A stretch of DNA of 64,000 nt from Pelagovum sp. HNIBRBA483 (GCF_040931995.1 NZ_CP162412.1:1922001-1986000); one strand, 5' to 3'. Shown: positions 19,861 through 29,104, numbered from the stretch's first letter. Numbers and translations are program-made. Notes: generated from the letters alone by a model not told the origin.

Positions 19861-19944
19861 ATGGTTGGTGGCGCGAAACTGCATCTCGTGATGCTTACGA
19901 TCGGAGCCCGCAGAGGCCGTGCCGCGCGTGGCCGTCCGCACTGA
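19861..19944 (+). CDS. Possible 27-codon arginine-rich small ORF upstream of the MttB-family gene
   Basis: An ATG at 19861 preceded by GAGGCGAAAAG opens a 27-codon frame (MVGGAKLHLVMLTIGARRG, then an Arg-rich end) that stops 53 bases before the methyltransferase gene. The ribosome site is good, but the peptide matches nothing I recognise. It could be a leader peptide or chance. Conservation in relatives would decide. Confidence 0.25.
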   Translation: MVGGAKLHLVMLTIGARRGRAARGRPH

Positions 19945-19997
19945 TTGCTTGACCCCTACGCAGCAATCCCCAATCACCCCCGTTTACGGAAATTCAG

Positions 19998-21548
19998 ATG
20001 ACCCAATCTCAAGCCAAGGGACGCAGCTCCGGCCGTTCCGGCGGTCGCGCAGCCCGCACAGCACTTCGCGCAGCCCCACTCGCGGAAAACCTGCGCCCGG
20101 TGCGCGCCGGAATGAGCGGCGGTTTTTACAAACCTCTTTCAGAGAACGATATTCAGCGCATTCATCGAGCGGCCCTTCAGGCACTCAGCGAAATTGGTCT
20201 TTCAGGCGCGCCACAAAGCGGCATTGAAGTGATGACAGCCAACGGCGCAGAACTCGGCTCTGATGGTCGCCTCAGATTCTCGGAGACGCTGGTCGAGGAC
20301 ATGCTCGCAAAAGCCGCCAGAGGGATCACTCTCTACGGTCGCGACAGCCGAAACGATTTGCAGCTCTCAGGCACCCGTGTGCACTACGGAACCGCCGGTG
20401 CGGCGGTTCATGTGGTCGATGTCGATGGCCGGAATTACCGCGAGTCCCTACTGCAAGATATCCATGACGCAGCAAGAATCGTTGAGACGCTGGATAACAT
20501 CCATTTCCTGCAACGCCCCATGGTCGCCCGAGACATTACGGACCCGCTTGAGATGGATCTCAACACAATCTATGCTTGCTGCTCCGGCACCAAGAAGCAT
20601 GTCGGCACTTCGTTTACAGACGTGAACTCGGTGCCGTCGGCGTTTGAGATGCTGCATATGATGGCCGGTGGAGAGGATAAATGGCGCGAGCGTCCCTTCG
20701 TTTCCAATTCGAATTGCTTTGTCGTCCCGCCAATGAAATTCGCCACCGAAGCATGCCAAGTCATGGAAATGTGCATCGAAGGCGGTATGCCCGTCCTACT
20801 TCTCTCCGCTGGTCAAGCCGGTGCCACCGCCCCTGCCCCGATTGCCGGCGCGATCGTGCAAGCTGTGGCGGAGTGTCTGGCCGGCGTTGTTTATGTAAAT
20901 AGCATCAAGCCGGGTCATCCCGCGATCTTTGGCACTTGGCCGTTTGTATCGGATCTTCGAACCGGCGCTATGTCGGGCGGTTCGGGCGAACAAGCCCTCC
21001 TAACCGCCGGTTGCGCGCAAATGCATCAATTCTACGGCTTACCTGGCGGCGCAGCCGCAGGAATCGCGGATGCCAAACTGCCAGATATGCAGGCCGGTTG
21101 GGAGCAAATGTGTTCCAATGTAATGGCAGGGCTTTCCGGGCTGAATATGGTCTATGAGGCGGCAGGTATGCACGCCTCGCTTCTCGGTTTCTGTCTGGAG
21201 AGCCTAATACTCGGCGATGACCTGATCGGACAGGCCCAGCGCTGCGTCAGAGGCATCGAGGTCTCGGACGAAACGCTCGCTCTCGAAACGATGAAATCGG
21301 TATGTCTCGGCGGACCAGGTCACTACTTGGGATCAGACCAGACTTTGGCACTGATGCAGACCGAATATATCTACCCTGTCTCGGCGGACCGTTCCTCTCC
21401 AAAAGAATGGGAAGAGCGAGGCCGCCCCGATCTTTTGGCGATGACGACCAGCCGGAAAAACAAGATCCTTTCAGAACCGGCCAGCGCACGTTTTGATGAC
21501 CTGACGGACTCAGAAATTCGAAAGAAGTTTCCAATCCACCTGAGCTAA
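19998..21548 (+). CDS. Trimethylamine methyltransferase (MttB) family protein, non-pyrrolysine type
   Basis: 516 residues of the MttB superfamily (corrinoid-dependent methyltransferases acting on quaternary or tertiary amines). Typical segments are RIHRAALQALSEIGL near the N-terminus, GGSGEQALLTAGCAQM and LGGPGHYLGSDQTL. The reading frame has no internal TAG, so it is a non-pyrrolysine homologue, the group that includes glycine betaine methyltransferase (MtgB). The basic Ser/Gly/Arg N-terminus is probably disordered. No corrinoid protein or partner methyltransferase is adjacent, so the substrate is open. Confidence 0.85.
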   Translation: MTQSQAKGRSSGRSGGRAARTALRAAPLAENLRPVRAGMSGGFYKPLSENDIQRIHRAALQALSEIGLSGAPQSGIEVMTANGAELGSDGRLRFSETLVEDMLAKAARGITLYGRDSRNDLQLSGTRVHYGTAGAAVHVVDVDGRNYRESLLQDIHDAARIVETLDNIHFLQRPMVARDITDPLEMDLNTIYACCSGTKKHVGTSFTDVNSVPSAFEMLHMMAGGEDKWRERPFVSNSNCFVVPPMKFATEACQVMEMCIEGGMPVLLLSAGQAGATAPAPIAGAIVQAVAECLAGVVYVNSIKPGHPAIFGTWPFVSDLRTGAMSGGSGEQALLTAGCAQMHQFYGLPGGAAAGIADAKLPDMQAGWEQMCSNVMAGLSGLNMVYEAAGMHASLLGFCLESLILGDDLIGQAQRCVRGIEVSDETLALETMKSVCLGGPGHYLGSDQTLALMQTEYIYPVSADRSSPKEWEERGRPDLLAMTTSRKNKILSEPASARFDDLTDSEIRKKFPIHLS

Positions 21549-21581
21549 TTCAGTGCATCGCGCCAAAGCGGTCCAGCCTGG

Positions 21582-22055
21582 CTAGCCGTCAACGAGGGCA
21601 CCGGGCTGGATATTGCCAAGGTTCCCAAAGAGCTGCTGAATCAAGCCAACATCGCTCAGTCCCGTATCCGTTACACGGCGCGAAAGCGCCACAACACGGC
21701 CTTCCTCCAACCCGAACTCTTCTACATTCGACACCACATCCAACGAGTTGAAAGATATCGCAACGACGCGCCGTTCTATTTCGTTGGGTGCAAAAGGCCC
21801 AACCCGCTCAAAGCGACTTGCAACGTAATATATGGTATCATCGCCAAGTGTGCCCAAGGTAGTGGGCGAGCCGAGCTTTTCCTCAACCGAGCTGCGCGTA
21901 TCCCGACCAAGAACAATGGAGTCTATTTCACTATCGAGAGGAACATATCCATGGTTGCTTACCATGGGTGAGCAGGCCGTAAGTCCAAGCGTTAAAACCG
22001 ATGCGAAAGCAGCAGATCTCATCAATCCATATTTGGATCTCATGTTTGTTGGCAT
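21582..22055 (-). CDS. bamE: BAM complex lipoprotein BamE (SmpA/OmlA)
   Basis: 157-residue lipoprotein of the outer-membrane assembly complex. The signal peptide ends in lipobox LTAC with Cys28; the mature part has the family segments IVLGRDTRSSVEEKLGSPTT and GDDTIYYVASRFE. RBS AAGGGG lies 7-8 bases before ATG 22055. It is divergent from yceD (DUF177), a neighbourhood common in alphaproteobacteria. Second BAM component in the window besides bamB. Confidence 0.9.
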   Translation of the reverse strand: MPTNMRSKYGLMRSAAFASVLTLGLTACSPMVSNHGYVPLDSEIDSIVLGRDTRSSVEEKLGSPTTLGTLGDDTIYYVASRFERVGPFAPNEIERRVVAISFNSLDVVSNVEEFGLEEGRVVALSRRVTDTGLSDVGLIQQLFGNLGNIQPGALVDG

Positions 22056-22125
22056 TTGCTACCCCTTGTAATGCGGCTTCGGCCCTCATATCCCCGATAC
22101 ATCAAGCATAGAGGCACACGCAAGA

Positions 22126-22692
22126 ATGGAAGAAAGATCAGGCGCCCAACCAACCACAAAACTCATTCGCTTCAAAGAGCTGAGAAGCGATGAGAGAAAC
22201 GATTTCTCTTTCTCGCCAAACGCAGAGGAACGGCAAAAGATCGCAGATTTTTTGAACCTTCTTGGGTTGAAAAAGGCAACGCTAAGCGGTTCGATAAACC
22301 CTATCGGCAAAACGGACTGGGAACTGAAAGCTAAGATTGGTGCAACGGTTTCCCAGCCATGCGTCATCACCCTTGAGCCGGTTACGACCAGAATCGATGA
22401 AACCGTCAGGCGATTGTACCTCAAGGACCTCCCCGTCCCCGAAGGCGACGAAGTCGAAATGCCCGAAAACGATGAGGAAGAACAGCTTCCTAGCACGCTC
22501 GACCTCGAAGATCTGTTTGTTGAGGCCTTGTCACTTTCGCTCCCCACCTTCCCGCGGAAAGAGAGCGCCGAATTGGATGAAACTCAATTCACCCGACCGG
22601 GATTGAAAGCCATGACTGACGAAGACACACGGCCTTTCGCCGGATTGTCCGCCTTGCGCGAAAAACTCGAGAAAAAATCGAACTCCGACTGA
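22126..22692 (+). CDS. YceD/DUF177 family protein
   Basis: 188 residues of the YceD (DUF177) family, which accompanies rpmF and is linked to 23S rRNA or 50S maturation. The central ISQPCVITLEPVTTRIDE-type strand (here VSQPCVITLEPVTTRIDE) and an acidic stretch (PEGDEVEMPENDEEE) are characteristic. It precedes rpmF-plsX-fabH-ihfA, the conserved order. A 193-base gap separates it from rpmF. Confidence 0.85.
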   Translation: MEERSGAQPTTKLIRFKELRSDERNDFSFSPNAEERQKIADFLNLLGLKKATLSGSINPIGKTDWELKAKIGATVSQPCVITLEPVTTRIDETVRRLYLKDLPVPEGDEVEMPENDEEEQLPSTLDLEDLFVEALSLSLPTFPRKESAELDETQFTRPGLKAMTDEDTRPFAGLSALREKLEKKSNSD

Positions 22693-22885
22693 GATCACCA
22701 CATAATAGGGCTTGCGAAACGAAGAAATCGCAGTATGTTCCCGACCTCCTCCGACCAAGCGGATTCATATACGAAACTGATGCGACTAGCACTCGACATG
22801 GAGCATCTAATGTCATATGAGCCGCCATCACGTCGAGAAACGAAATCTGGGCCATGTGTGCCCCCGAAATATTGAAGGTTGAGAC

Positions 22886-23092
22886 ATGGCCGTCCAACAG
22901 AACAAAGTATCAAGATCGCGCCGCAACATGCGTCGGGCCCACGACTCCCTCACGGCAGCTAACCCGAACGAATGTTCTTCTTGCGGCGAACTGAAGCGCC
23001 CGCATCACGTTTGCCCTTCCTGTGGTCACTACGCTGATCGCGAAGTGATCGCACAGGCTGACGAGATCGATCTGGACGAAGACGCAGCGTAA
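22886..23092 (+). CDS. rpmF: 50S ribosomal protein L32
   Basis: 68-residue ribosomal protein. Basic N-terminus [20 protein letters not shown] and a zinc-ribbon made by Cys30, Cys33, Cys43 and Cys46 (CSSC and CPSC). It is therefore the zinc-binding (C+) paralogue. Starts at ATG 22886 after GAAGGTTGAG. First of a run with plsX and fabH, as in most proteobacteria. Confidence 0.97.
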   Translation: MAVQQNKVSRSRRNMRRAHDSLTAANPNECSSCGELKRPHHVCPSCGHYADREVIAQADEIDLDEDAA

Positions 23093-23114
23093 GCTGCGTT
23101 TGCGGCGGCTCCCG

Positions 23115-24242
23115 ATGACCATCTCCCGGACCGGCGCTGAAGCTACCCCTCAGGGGAAGGCGAAAACCGTTCTGTCCGTGGATGCAATGGGTGGCGACAA
23201 AGGGCCTGCAACGCTCGTTGCGGGCCTCTCTCGTTTTTTGTCTGACGTTTCTGACGCGCGCGCGATTCTTCACGGTCCAAAAGCTGAACTCGAGAAACTT
23301 GTCGAGCGCTATAAGCTGGCTGATCGGGTTACTGTCCGGGACGCGGTAGATGTCGTACAGATGGCTGACAAACCCAGCCACGTCCTCCGGCACGGCAAAC
23401 AAACATCCATGTGGTCGGCCGTTGACGCCGTGCGCAACGGAGAAGCTGATGTCTGCGTGAGCTGCGGCAACACAGGCGCATTAATGGCGATTTCCATGAT
23501 GCGTCTGCGCAAGGCAGAAGGCGTGAAACGCCCAGCAATAGCCTGCCTGTGGCCTTCCCGAAATCCTTCGGGGTTTAATGTTGTGCTTGATGTCGGTGCC
23601 GATATCCGCGCTGATCAAGATGACCTCCTGACCTATGCAATGATGGGATCATCATACGCACGCAATGGAATGGGTATCGAAAGGCCACGGGTTGGTCTCC
23701 TGAATGTTGGCGTAGAAGAGCACAAGGGCCGCGCCGAACTCAAAATCGCCAACGACCTGATCGAACGAGCCGCTCCGCGCGGAGACTTCGACTACCTCGG
23801 CTTCGTCGAAGGGGGCGATATTCCCTCGCAGAAAGTAGATGTCATCGTAACCGACGGTTTTACAGGCAACGTCGCGTTGAAAACGGGCGAAGGTACAGCC
23901 ACACTCATTTCGGGCCTTCTTCGAGAAGCCTTCATGAAGACCCCACTGTCTCGAATTGCCGCGCTTCTCGCAATGACGTCACTGGGTCGCTTGCGCAAAA
24001 GAATTGATCCGCGCGGCGTGAATGGTGGCGTGTTTCTCGGCCTGAATAAGACAGTGGTCAAAAGCCACGGGTCCGCCGACTCTACCGGCGTTGCGGCTGC
24101 GCTTTCGCTTGCGCACCGTCTCGCCACCCTTGGCTTTTCAGACAAGCTTGCGGCACGGGTTGCATCTGCCGCGGCTCTTGCCCAAGATAACCAAACAAAA
24201 GGGGACGAAACCCCCATGGGTGAGGGCACAGAAAGCCAATGA
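23115..24242 (+). CDS. plsX: Phosphate acyltransferase PlsX
   Basis: 375-residue enzyme that converts acyl-ACP to acyl-phosphate for phospholipid synthesis. Family signatures: SVDAMGGDKGPATLV, SCGNTGALMA, NVGVEEHKGR and VTDGFTGNVALK. ATG 23115 is preferred to an upstream TTG at 23100, because it gives the usual N-terminal extension and clears rpmF by 22 bases. The stop overlaps fabH (ATGA), coupling phospholipid and fatty-acid initiation enzymes. Confidence 0.95.
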   Translation: MTISRTGAEATPQGKAKTVLSVDAMGGDKGPATLVAGLSRFLSDVSDARAILHGPKAELEKLVERYKLADRVTVRDAVDVVQMADKPSHVLRHGKQTSMWSAVDAVRNGEADVCVSCGNTGALMAISMMRLRKAEGVKRPAIACLWPSRNPSGFNVVLDVGADIRADQDDLLTYAMMGSSYARNGMGIERPRVGLLNVGVEEHKGRAELKIANDLIERAAPRGDFDYLGFVEGGDIPSQKVDVIVTDGFTGNVALKTGEGTATLISGLLREAFMKTPLSRIAALLAMTSLGRLRKRIDPRGVNGGVFLGLNKTVVKSHGSADSTGVAAALSLAHRLATLGFSDKLAARVASAAALAQDNQTKGDETPMGEGTESQ

Positions 24243-25210
24243 CTATTCGCGCCGTGGTAAAGGGCGTCGGGCATTACCTACCCGAACGCGTCGTGCCGAA
24301 TTCTGAATTCGAAAAGACGCTAGATACCTCGAACGAATGGATCATTTCCAGATCGGGGATCGAGCGCCGGCATTTTGCAGCGGAAAACGAAACCACTTCC
24401 GAACTTGCAGCGCACGCAGCGCGTGCAGCCCTCTCGGCAGCGGGTGTGGAGCCAAACTCGGTCGATGCGATTATTGTCGCAACCTCAACCGCAGATAATA
24501 CCTTTCCTTCTGCCGCCACGATGGTTCAAAACCTGATCGGAAACACCAAAGGCTTTGCATTCGATGTACAAGCGGTTTGTGCGGGTTTCGTCTTCGCTCT
24601 CAGTAATGCGAATGCACTCATCGTGTCTGGCCAAGCCCGCTCGGTCCTTGTCATCGGCGCTGAAACTTTCAGTAGGATCATGGATTGGACCGATCGCTCC
24701 ACATGTGTTCTCTTCGGGGACGGTGCAGGTGCGCTCCTCCTCGCAGCGGAAGAAGGCCAGGGTACCAATGCCGATCGAGGCATCCTGTCCACAGACCTGA
24801 ATTCCGATGGCCGCTATAAAGACATTCTCTATGTTGACGGCGGCGTTGCAACGCAGAACACCGGCGTTCTCAAGATGGAAGGCCGTGAAGTCTTCAGGCA
24901 TGCAGTGGAAAAATTGGCTGCCACCGCCCACACAGCGCTGAGCAAAGCGAATCTTGGCGCCGATGACGTGGACTGGGTGGTCCCTCACCAGGCAAATATC
25001 CGCATTATTCAATCGACAGCGAAAAAGCTTGGCGTCGGCATGGATCGTGTTGTCGTCACTGTTCAAGATCACGGCAATACATCTGCGGCCTCCATCCCAC
25101 TTGCGCTTTCTGTTGGGGTCGAACGCGGACAGATCAAGCCGGGCGATCTCATTGTAACAGAAGCAATTGGCGGTGGACTCGCATGGGGTTCAGTCGTCCT
25201 GCGTTGGTAG
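24239..25210 (+). CDS. fabH: 3-oxoacyl-ACP synthase III (KAS III)
   Basis: 323-residue thiolase-fold enzyme that starts fatty-acid elongation from acetyl-CoA and malonyl-ACP. The catalytic triad is visible: Cys114 (QAVCAGF), His250 (VVPHQANIR) and Asn280 (DHGNTSAAS). The C-terminal GGGLAWGSVVLRW is standard. Its ATG overlaps the plsX stop by four bases. Confidence 0.97.
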   Translation: MTIRAVVKGVGHYLPERVVPNSEFEKTLDTSNEWIISRSGIERRHFAAENETTSELAAHAARAALSAAGVEPNSVDAIIVATSTADNTFPSAATMVQNLIGNTKGFAFDVQAVCAGFVFALSNANALIVSGQARSVLVIGAETFSRIMDWTDRSTCVLFGDGAGALLLAAEEGQGTNADRGILSTDLNSDGRYKDILYVDGGVATQNTGVLKMEGREVFRHAVEKLAATAHTALSKANLGADDVDWVVPHQANIRIIQSTAKKLGVGMDRVVVTVQDHGNTSAASIPLALSVGVERGQIKPGDLIVTEAIGGGLAWGSVVLRW

Positions 25211-25227
25211 GCATTGAGTTTGAAATA

Positions 25228-25256
25228 TTGACTCTCAATTTACCCCTCGCCTAAGG
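25228..25256 (+). promoter_or_regulatory. Possible ihfA promoter
   Basis: TTGACT at 25228-25233 matches a -35 box. The -10 region 17-18 bases on (CTAAGG/TAAGGT) is weak. It lies in the 72-base gap between fabH and ihfA, so ihfA-merR could be transcribed separately from the fab genes. Confidence 0.3.
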
Positions 25257-25282
25257 TTGCAACGCATAAGCGAGGGAGTCCC

Positions 25283-25585
25283 ATGTCAGAAAAGACGTTG
25301 ACCAGAATGGATCTGGCCGAAGCAGTCCATGCCGAAGTGGGATTATCCCGGAACGAAAGCGCCGATCTTGTGGAAAGTGTTCTCGGGCACATCTCGGATG
25401 CACTCGTTAGCGGCGAGTCTGTCAAAATTTCCTCATTCGGTACATTTGCCGTGCGGCAAAAAACTGCGCGCGTTGGACGCAATCCTAAAACGGGCGAGGA
25501 AGTCCCCATTCACCCACGCCGTGTGCTGAGCTTCCGCCCTTCACACCTTCTCAAGGATCGGGTTGCCACCGGCAACCGGAGCTAG
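25283..25585 (+). CDS. ihfA: Integration host factor subunit alpha
   Basis: 100-residue HU/IHF-family DNA-bending protein. The beta-arm consensus [12 protein letters not shown] with the intercalating Pro is intact, and [15 protein letters not shown] is typical. N-terminal [23 protein letters not shown] identifies the alpha subunit. RBS GAGGGAG precedes ATG 25283. It is followed after 11 bases by the MerR-type gene, the usual alphaproteobacterial pair. Confidence 0.95.
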   Translation: MSEKTLTRMDLAEAVHAEVGLSRNESADLVESVLGHISDALVSGESVKISSFGTFAVRQKTARVGRNPKTGEEVPIHPRRVLSFRPSHLLKDRVATGNRS

Positions 25586-25596
25586 GACATTTGGGG

Positions 25597-26310
25597 ATGC
25601 AAAAGTCCCGCGATGCATTTCGAACAATCAGCGAAGTCGCCGACTGGTTAGACACGCCTGCGCATGTGCTTCGTTTCTGGGAGAGTAAGTTCTCTCAAAT
25701 CCGCCCACTTAAACGTGCTGGCGGTCGGCGTTATTATCGGCCTGAGGACATGGAACTTCTGTCAGGTATAAAGTTTCTGCTCCACGAGCAGGGCATGACG
25801 ATCAAAGGCGCCCAAAAACTACTCAGAGAGAACGGCATCAAGCATGTTGCCAGCCTTGGAAGAACGCTCAATCTCGCCAATGAAAGCGCGCCAGCAGACC
25901 CAAATACCGAGGTAATGGAACCAAGCGCAGCTGCACCGGCGGAGCCGCGCGCGAGCACCCCCATCGTCACTGAAAATGGGAACTCCGTTGACGCTGATAC
26001 TCTCCTTGGCACACCTGACAGAGAAGAAATTTCCAACGTAGTCCAAATGGAAACTTCAGCGCCCCTTCAACCCACAGAACAGGTGCGCAGTGACACCCTG
26101 CCCCACGCTTCACAATGGCAGGAAAAGGCGCAGGAGATTCTATCCGGGGTCGACGATGCCGCCGCACATGTTCAAGAGCCGATAAGCGCCGGGGCTTTGG
26201 CTTTTCTCGCGAACCAGTCAAGGTCACGCCTTACATTAAGGAAGCATCGCATTGCGCCCCTCTACAGCCGACTGTCCTCCATCAAGAAACGCATCAGCGA
26301 CGGCGTCTAG
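25597..26310 (+). CDS. MerR-family transcriptional regulator next to ihfA
   Basis: 237 residues. The N-terminal winged helix ([20 protein letters not shown], then [16 protein letters not shown]) is MerR-type. A long middle part rich in Ala, Pro, Thr and acidic residues lacks metal-binding Cys, so it is not a metal or redox sensor of the MerR/SoxR kind. ATG 25597 is chosen over TTG 25591 because AGGA is 9 bases before it. The ligand is unknown. The ihfA-merR pair is conserved in the class. Confidence 0.85.
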   Translation: MQKSRDAFRTISEVADWLDTPAHVLRFWESKFSQIRPLKRAGGRRYYRPEDMELLSGIKFLLHEQGMTIKGAQKLLRENGIKHVASLGRTLNLANESAPADPNTEVMEPSAAAPAEPRASTPIVTENGNSVDADTLLGTPDREEISNVVQMETSAPLQPTEQVRSDTLPHASQWQEKAQEILSGVDDAAAHVQEPISAGALAFLANQSRSRLTLRKHRIAPLYSRLSSIKKRISDGV

Positions 26311-26403
26311 ATGTTGAAATGCCGGATGATGATGAGCCAGTTTGTAAAATGCGGTACTTTCAGCCTTGCTCTCGCCACTCAAATCAGTATTTACACCCGC
26401 AGT

Positions 26404-26480
26404 CGGGCTATAGCGCAGCCTGGTAGCGCGTCCGTCTGGGGGACGGAAGGTCGCAGGTTCAAGTCCTGCTAGCCCGACCA
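26404..26480 (+). tRNA. tRNA-Pro (anticodon GGG)
   Basis: A 77-base cloverleaf: acceptor CGGGCTA pairs with TAGCCCG, D arm GCGC/GCGC, anticodon stem TCCGT/ACGGA with loop CTGGGGG (anticodon GGG), T arm GCAGG/CCTGC with TTCAAGT, and encoded CCA. It reads CCC and CCU codons. A strong terminator follows 10 bases later. Confidence 0.97.
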
Positions 26481-26490
26481 AAAAATCGCC

Positions 26491-26519
26491 CGCCCGCTCC
26501 ATGCGGTGCGGGCGTTTTT
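26491..26519 (+). terminator. Rho-independent terminator after tRNA-Pro
   Basis: CGCCCGC (26491-26497) and GCGGGCG (26508-26514) form a GC-rich stem followed by TTTTT. It ends the tRNA-Pro transcript just before dcd. Confidence 0.92.
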
Positions 26520-26540
26520 GTAAAGCCAAGGGGATCGCAG

Positions 26541-27629
26541 ATGACAGGTGTTCTACCAAGCCAACACATCAAGGAAATGATCTCATCCGGGGTCATATCT
26601 GGCACACCTGCGGTCATTCCCGAACAAATTCAGCCCGCCAGTTTGGACCTTCGCCTCGGCAAGATTGCCTACCGCGTCAGGGCCTCATTTTTGGCTGGAG
26701 AAGATGCAAGTGTATCCGAACGGATCGCAGAGTTTGAAATGCATCGCGTCGACCTAGAGGGCGGCGCCGTCTTGGAAAAAGGTTGCGTTTACGTCGTTCC
26801 ATTGATGGAAGAACTTGACCTGCCCAATCACATTCAAGCTGTTGCAAACGCGAAAAGCTCGACTGGTCGGCTGGACCTTCTGACCAGAACCATCACAGAC
26901 GGCGGAGTCGAGTTTGACCGAATTGCGCCGGGCTACAAAGGCCCCCTCTACGCGGAAATCTGCCCGCGCTCCTTCAGCGTCCTGGTGCGCCCGGGCATGC
27001 GCTTGAACCAGATACGATTCAGAGACGGTCAGACCGTGCTTTCAGATAGCGAACTGCAAGAACTGCATTCCGAAGTCCCGCTAGTCGATTGTGCGCCTAT
27101 CATCAACGAAGGCTTGGGCTTTTCCGTCGATCTATCCCCTAAAAACGGAACGCTCGTCGGCTACAGGGCGAAGCCTCATACCGGCGTAATCGACCTTGAT
27201 CTGATCGACCACTATGACCCTGCCGAATTCTGGGAACCTGTCTATTTAAAGGAAGGGCGCGTCATTCTCGACCCGGGCGCGTTTTACATTCTTGTCAGCC
27301 GTGAAGCGGTCACCATACCTCCTGAATTCGCAGCCGAAATGGCCCCCTACCTTGCAATGGTCGGTGAATTCCGCGTCCACTACGCTGGCTTTTTCGACCC
27401 AGGATTTGGCCACCATTCCGCAGGAGGCGCTGGCTCCCGTGGCGTCCTAGAAGTGCGTTGCCACGAAGCACCCTTCGTGCTCGAGCATGGCCAAACCGTC
27501 GGACGTCTTGTCTACGAACGCATGTCGGACGTGCCGGAACAGCTTTACGGACGCGAGATCGCGTCGAACTACCAAGGGCAAGGCCTCAAGCTTTCCAAAC
27601 ACTTCAAGACTGCGGAAACTGCATTCTAA
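26541..27629 (+). CDS. dcd: 2'-deoxycytidine 5'-triphosphate deaminase, double-length form
   Basis: 362-residue relative of dCTP deaminase, which makes dUTP on the route to dTTP. Usual Dcd is about 190 residues; here two dUTPase-like halves lie in one chain: residues ~1-170 (IQPASLDLRLG, AKSSTGRLDLLTR, GPLYAEICPRSF) and ~190-362 (GVIDLDLIDHYDP, FDPGFGHHSAGGAGSRG). This long form is known in alphaproteobacteria. ATG 26541 follows a purine-rich AAGGGGATCG site. Its stop overlaps that of scpB by four bases (convergent). Confidence 0.9.
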   Translation: MTGVLPSQHIKEMISSGVISGTPAVIPEQIQPASLDLRLGKIAYRVRASFLAGEDASVSERIAEFEMHRVDLEGGAVLEKGCVYVVPLMEELDLPNHIQAVANAKSSTGRLDLLTRTITDGGVEFDRIAPGYKGPLYAEICPRSFSVLVRPGMRLNQIRFRDGQTVLSDSELQELHSEVPLVDCAPIINEGLGFSVDLSPKNGTLVGYRAKPHTGVIDLDLIDHYDPAEFWEPVYLKEGRVILDPGAFYILVSREAVTIPPEFAAEMAPYLAMVGEFRVHYAGFFDPGFGHHSAGGAGSRGVLEVRCHEAPFVLEHGQTVGRLVYERMSDVPEQLYGREIASNYQGQGLKLSKHFKTAETAF

Positions 27630-28273
27630 TCTTCGAACAGTTCGCTTTGGTGATCAATTTCAGCGACTTCGTCATCTTCGGTGGACGTGCTAGTTGGCGA
27701 CGGTCTGCTTTCCAGCAGCCCTGCGGCGCGCAGTTCCTTCAAACCAGGTAGGTCGCGGGCACTTTCCAGTCCGAAATGATCAAGAAACCCCTGTGTCACA
27801 ACGAAAGTAACCGGGCGCCCAGGGGTCATTTTCCGCCGCCCGAATTTTATCCAGTCCATTTCGAGTAGTTGATCTACCGTTCCACGGCTTACTGAAACGC
27901 CCCTGATTTCCTCAATCTCGGCGCGGGTCACAGGTTGATGATAGGCGATGATTGCAAGAGTTTCGATGGCAGCACGACTTAACTTTCGCGTTTCAACCGT
28001 TTCCTTTTGCATCAAAAAACCAAGATCCGCAGCTGTTCTGAACGCCCATGAATCACCAATCTTCATCAAGGAAATGCCGCGACCCTCGTATCGTTTCCGC
28101 AAATGAACAAGCGCCTCGGCAGGGTCGCAACCGTGGGGCATACGGCTTTCTATTTCCCGAACCGTTATCGGCTCTGCAGTGGCAAATAGAATTGCTTCCA
28201 CCATGCGCTCTTGTTCACCCATTGGCGGGGCCTCGAAAAGGCTATCTCTCTCCGGCGAACTCTCGTCAGACAT
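27626..28273 (-). CDS. scpB: Segregation and condensation protein B
   Basis: 215 residues; winged-helix partner of ScpA and SMC in chromosome condensation. The sequence MVEAILFATAEPITVREIESRMP and the second winged helix LAIIAYHQPVTRAEIEEIRGV are diagnostic. The start ATG 28273 overlaps the scpA end by 8 bases; the longer open frame is only scpA antiphase. C-terminal acidic tail. Next downstream gene is convergent dcd, so the tatABC genes often found after scpB in relatives are not here. Confidence 0.93.
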   Translation of the reverse strand: MSDESSPERDSLFEAPPMGEQERMVEAILFATAEPITVREIESRMPHGCDPAEALVHLRKRYEGRGISLMKIGDSWAFRTAADLGFLMQKETVETRKLSRAAIETLAIIAYHQPVTRAEIEEIRGVSVSRGTVDQLLEMDWIKFGRRKMTPGRPVTFVVTQGFLDHFGLESARDLPGLKELRAAGLLESRPSPTSTSTEDDEVAEIDHQSELFED

Positions 28274-29084
28274 CTCGATCTTTCTTTCTTCGGATTTGAA
28301 TTGGCGCAAAGATTTCTCCCTGTCGAATTTCGATCTTCCCTTCTTTGGCCAGTTCCAAAGACGCGGCGAAATTCGCTGCGGTGGCCGATCTCCGCCGCCT
28401 TGGCTCGGCGCCCCATCCATCCGGAAGATAGGTCGAAATATCGGTCCAATCTCCCGCAAAGCCAATCAGCTTTCGCATCCTGTCCAGCGCCTGTTCCATC
28501 GTCATTATCGCATCACGATCCATGACATATGGCCGGAATTCATCCTTCGTGCGGATACGCGCATACCCTTGCATCAGATCCAGCAACGTGGCGGTGTAAG
28601 TCACGCGCTTTACGCGGGCAACGTCCTCGGTAATTCCCCTTGAGAAAAAGTCCCGCCCAAGCTGATCTCGCGCGAGGAGTTTCGCTGCGGCTTCACGCAT
28701 GGCCTGTAACCGTTCCAATTGAAACGCCAGATGCGCCGCAAGTTCTTCACCGCTCGGCCCCTCTTCGGTCGGATCGGGAGGAAGCAGAAGGCGTGATTTG
28801 AGGAATGCCAACCAAGCAGCCATAACCAGATAATCTGCGGCCAGTTCCAGTCGCAATTGCTTGGCACGTTCCACGAAAGCAAGATATTGTTCCGCCAAGG
28901 CCAATATCGAAATTTGACGGAGATCGACCTTTTGCGTGCGGCTGAGTGTCAAAAGAAGATCAAGCGGGCCTTCAAACGCCCCCACATCAACAATGAGTGA
29001 CTCCGCAGCGAGGCGCTCGGTGACACTCATTTGATCTTCTGCGAATTCTTCAGCCAAATATGCCTCTGTCTTCCGGTCGAACAC
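28266..29084 (-). CDS. scpA: Segregation and condensation protein A (kleisin)
   Basis: 272-residue kleisin of the SMC-ScpAB complex. The signature FEGPLDLLLTLSRTQKVDL and MAAWLAFLKSRLLLPP lie in the N-terminal domain; the C-terminal winged helix binds SMC. Translation may begin at GTG 29084 (used here) or at ATG 29030, which has AGAAG before it and would shorten the protein by 18 residues. It lies 72 bases downstream of the SPOR gene with no nagZ between. Confidence 0.92.
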   Translation of the reverse strand: MFDRKTEAYLAEEFAEDQMSVTERLAAESLIVDVGAFEGPLDLLLTLSRTQKVDLRQISILALAEQYLAFVERAKQLRLELAADYLVMAAWLAFLKSRLLLPPDPTEEGPSGEELAAHLAFQLERLQAMREAAAKLLARDQLGRDFFSRGITEDVARVKRVTYTATLLDLMQGYARIRTKDEFRPYVMDRDAIMTMEQALDRMRKLIGFAGDWTDISTYLPDGWGAEPRRRRSATAANFAASLELAKEGKIEIRQGEIFAPIQIRRKKDRDV

Positions 29085-29104
29085 CCCACCGCCACAGATT
29101 TAGC

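Noticed and set aside
26236-26559. 107-codon minus-strand frame across tRNA-Pro
   Set aside because: A typical false gene: its LVGLAGLEPATFRPP stretch is the antisense translation of the tRNA.
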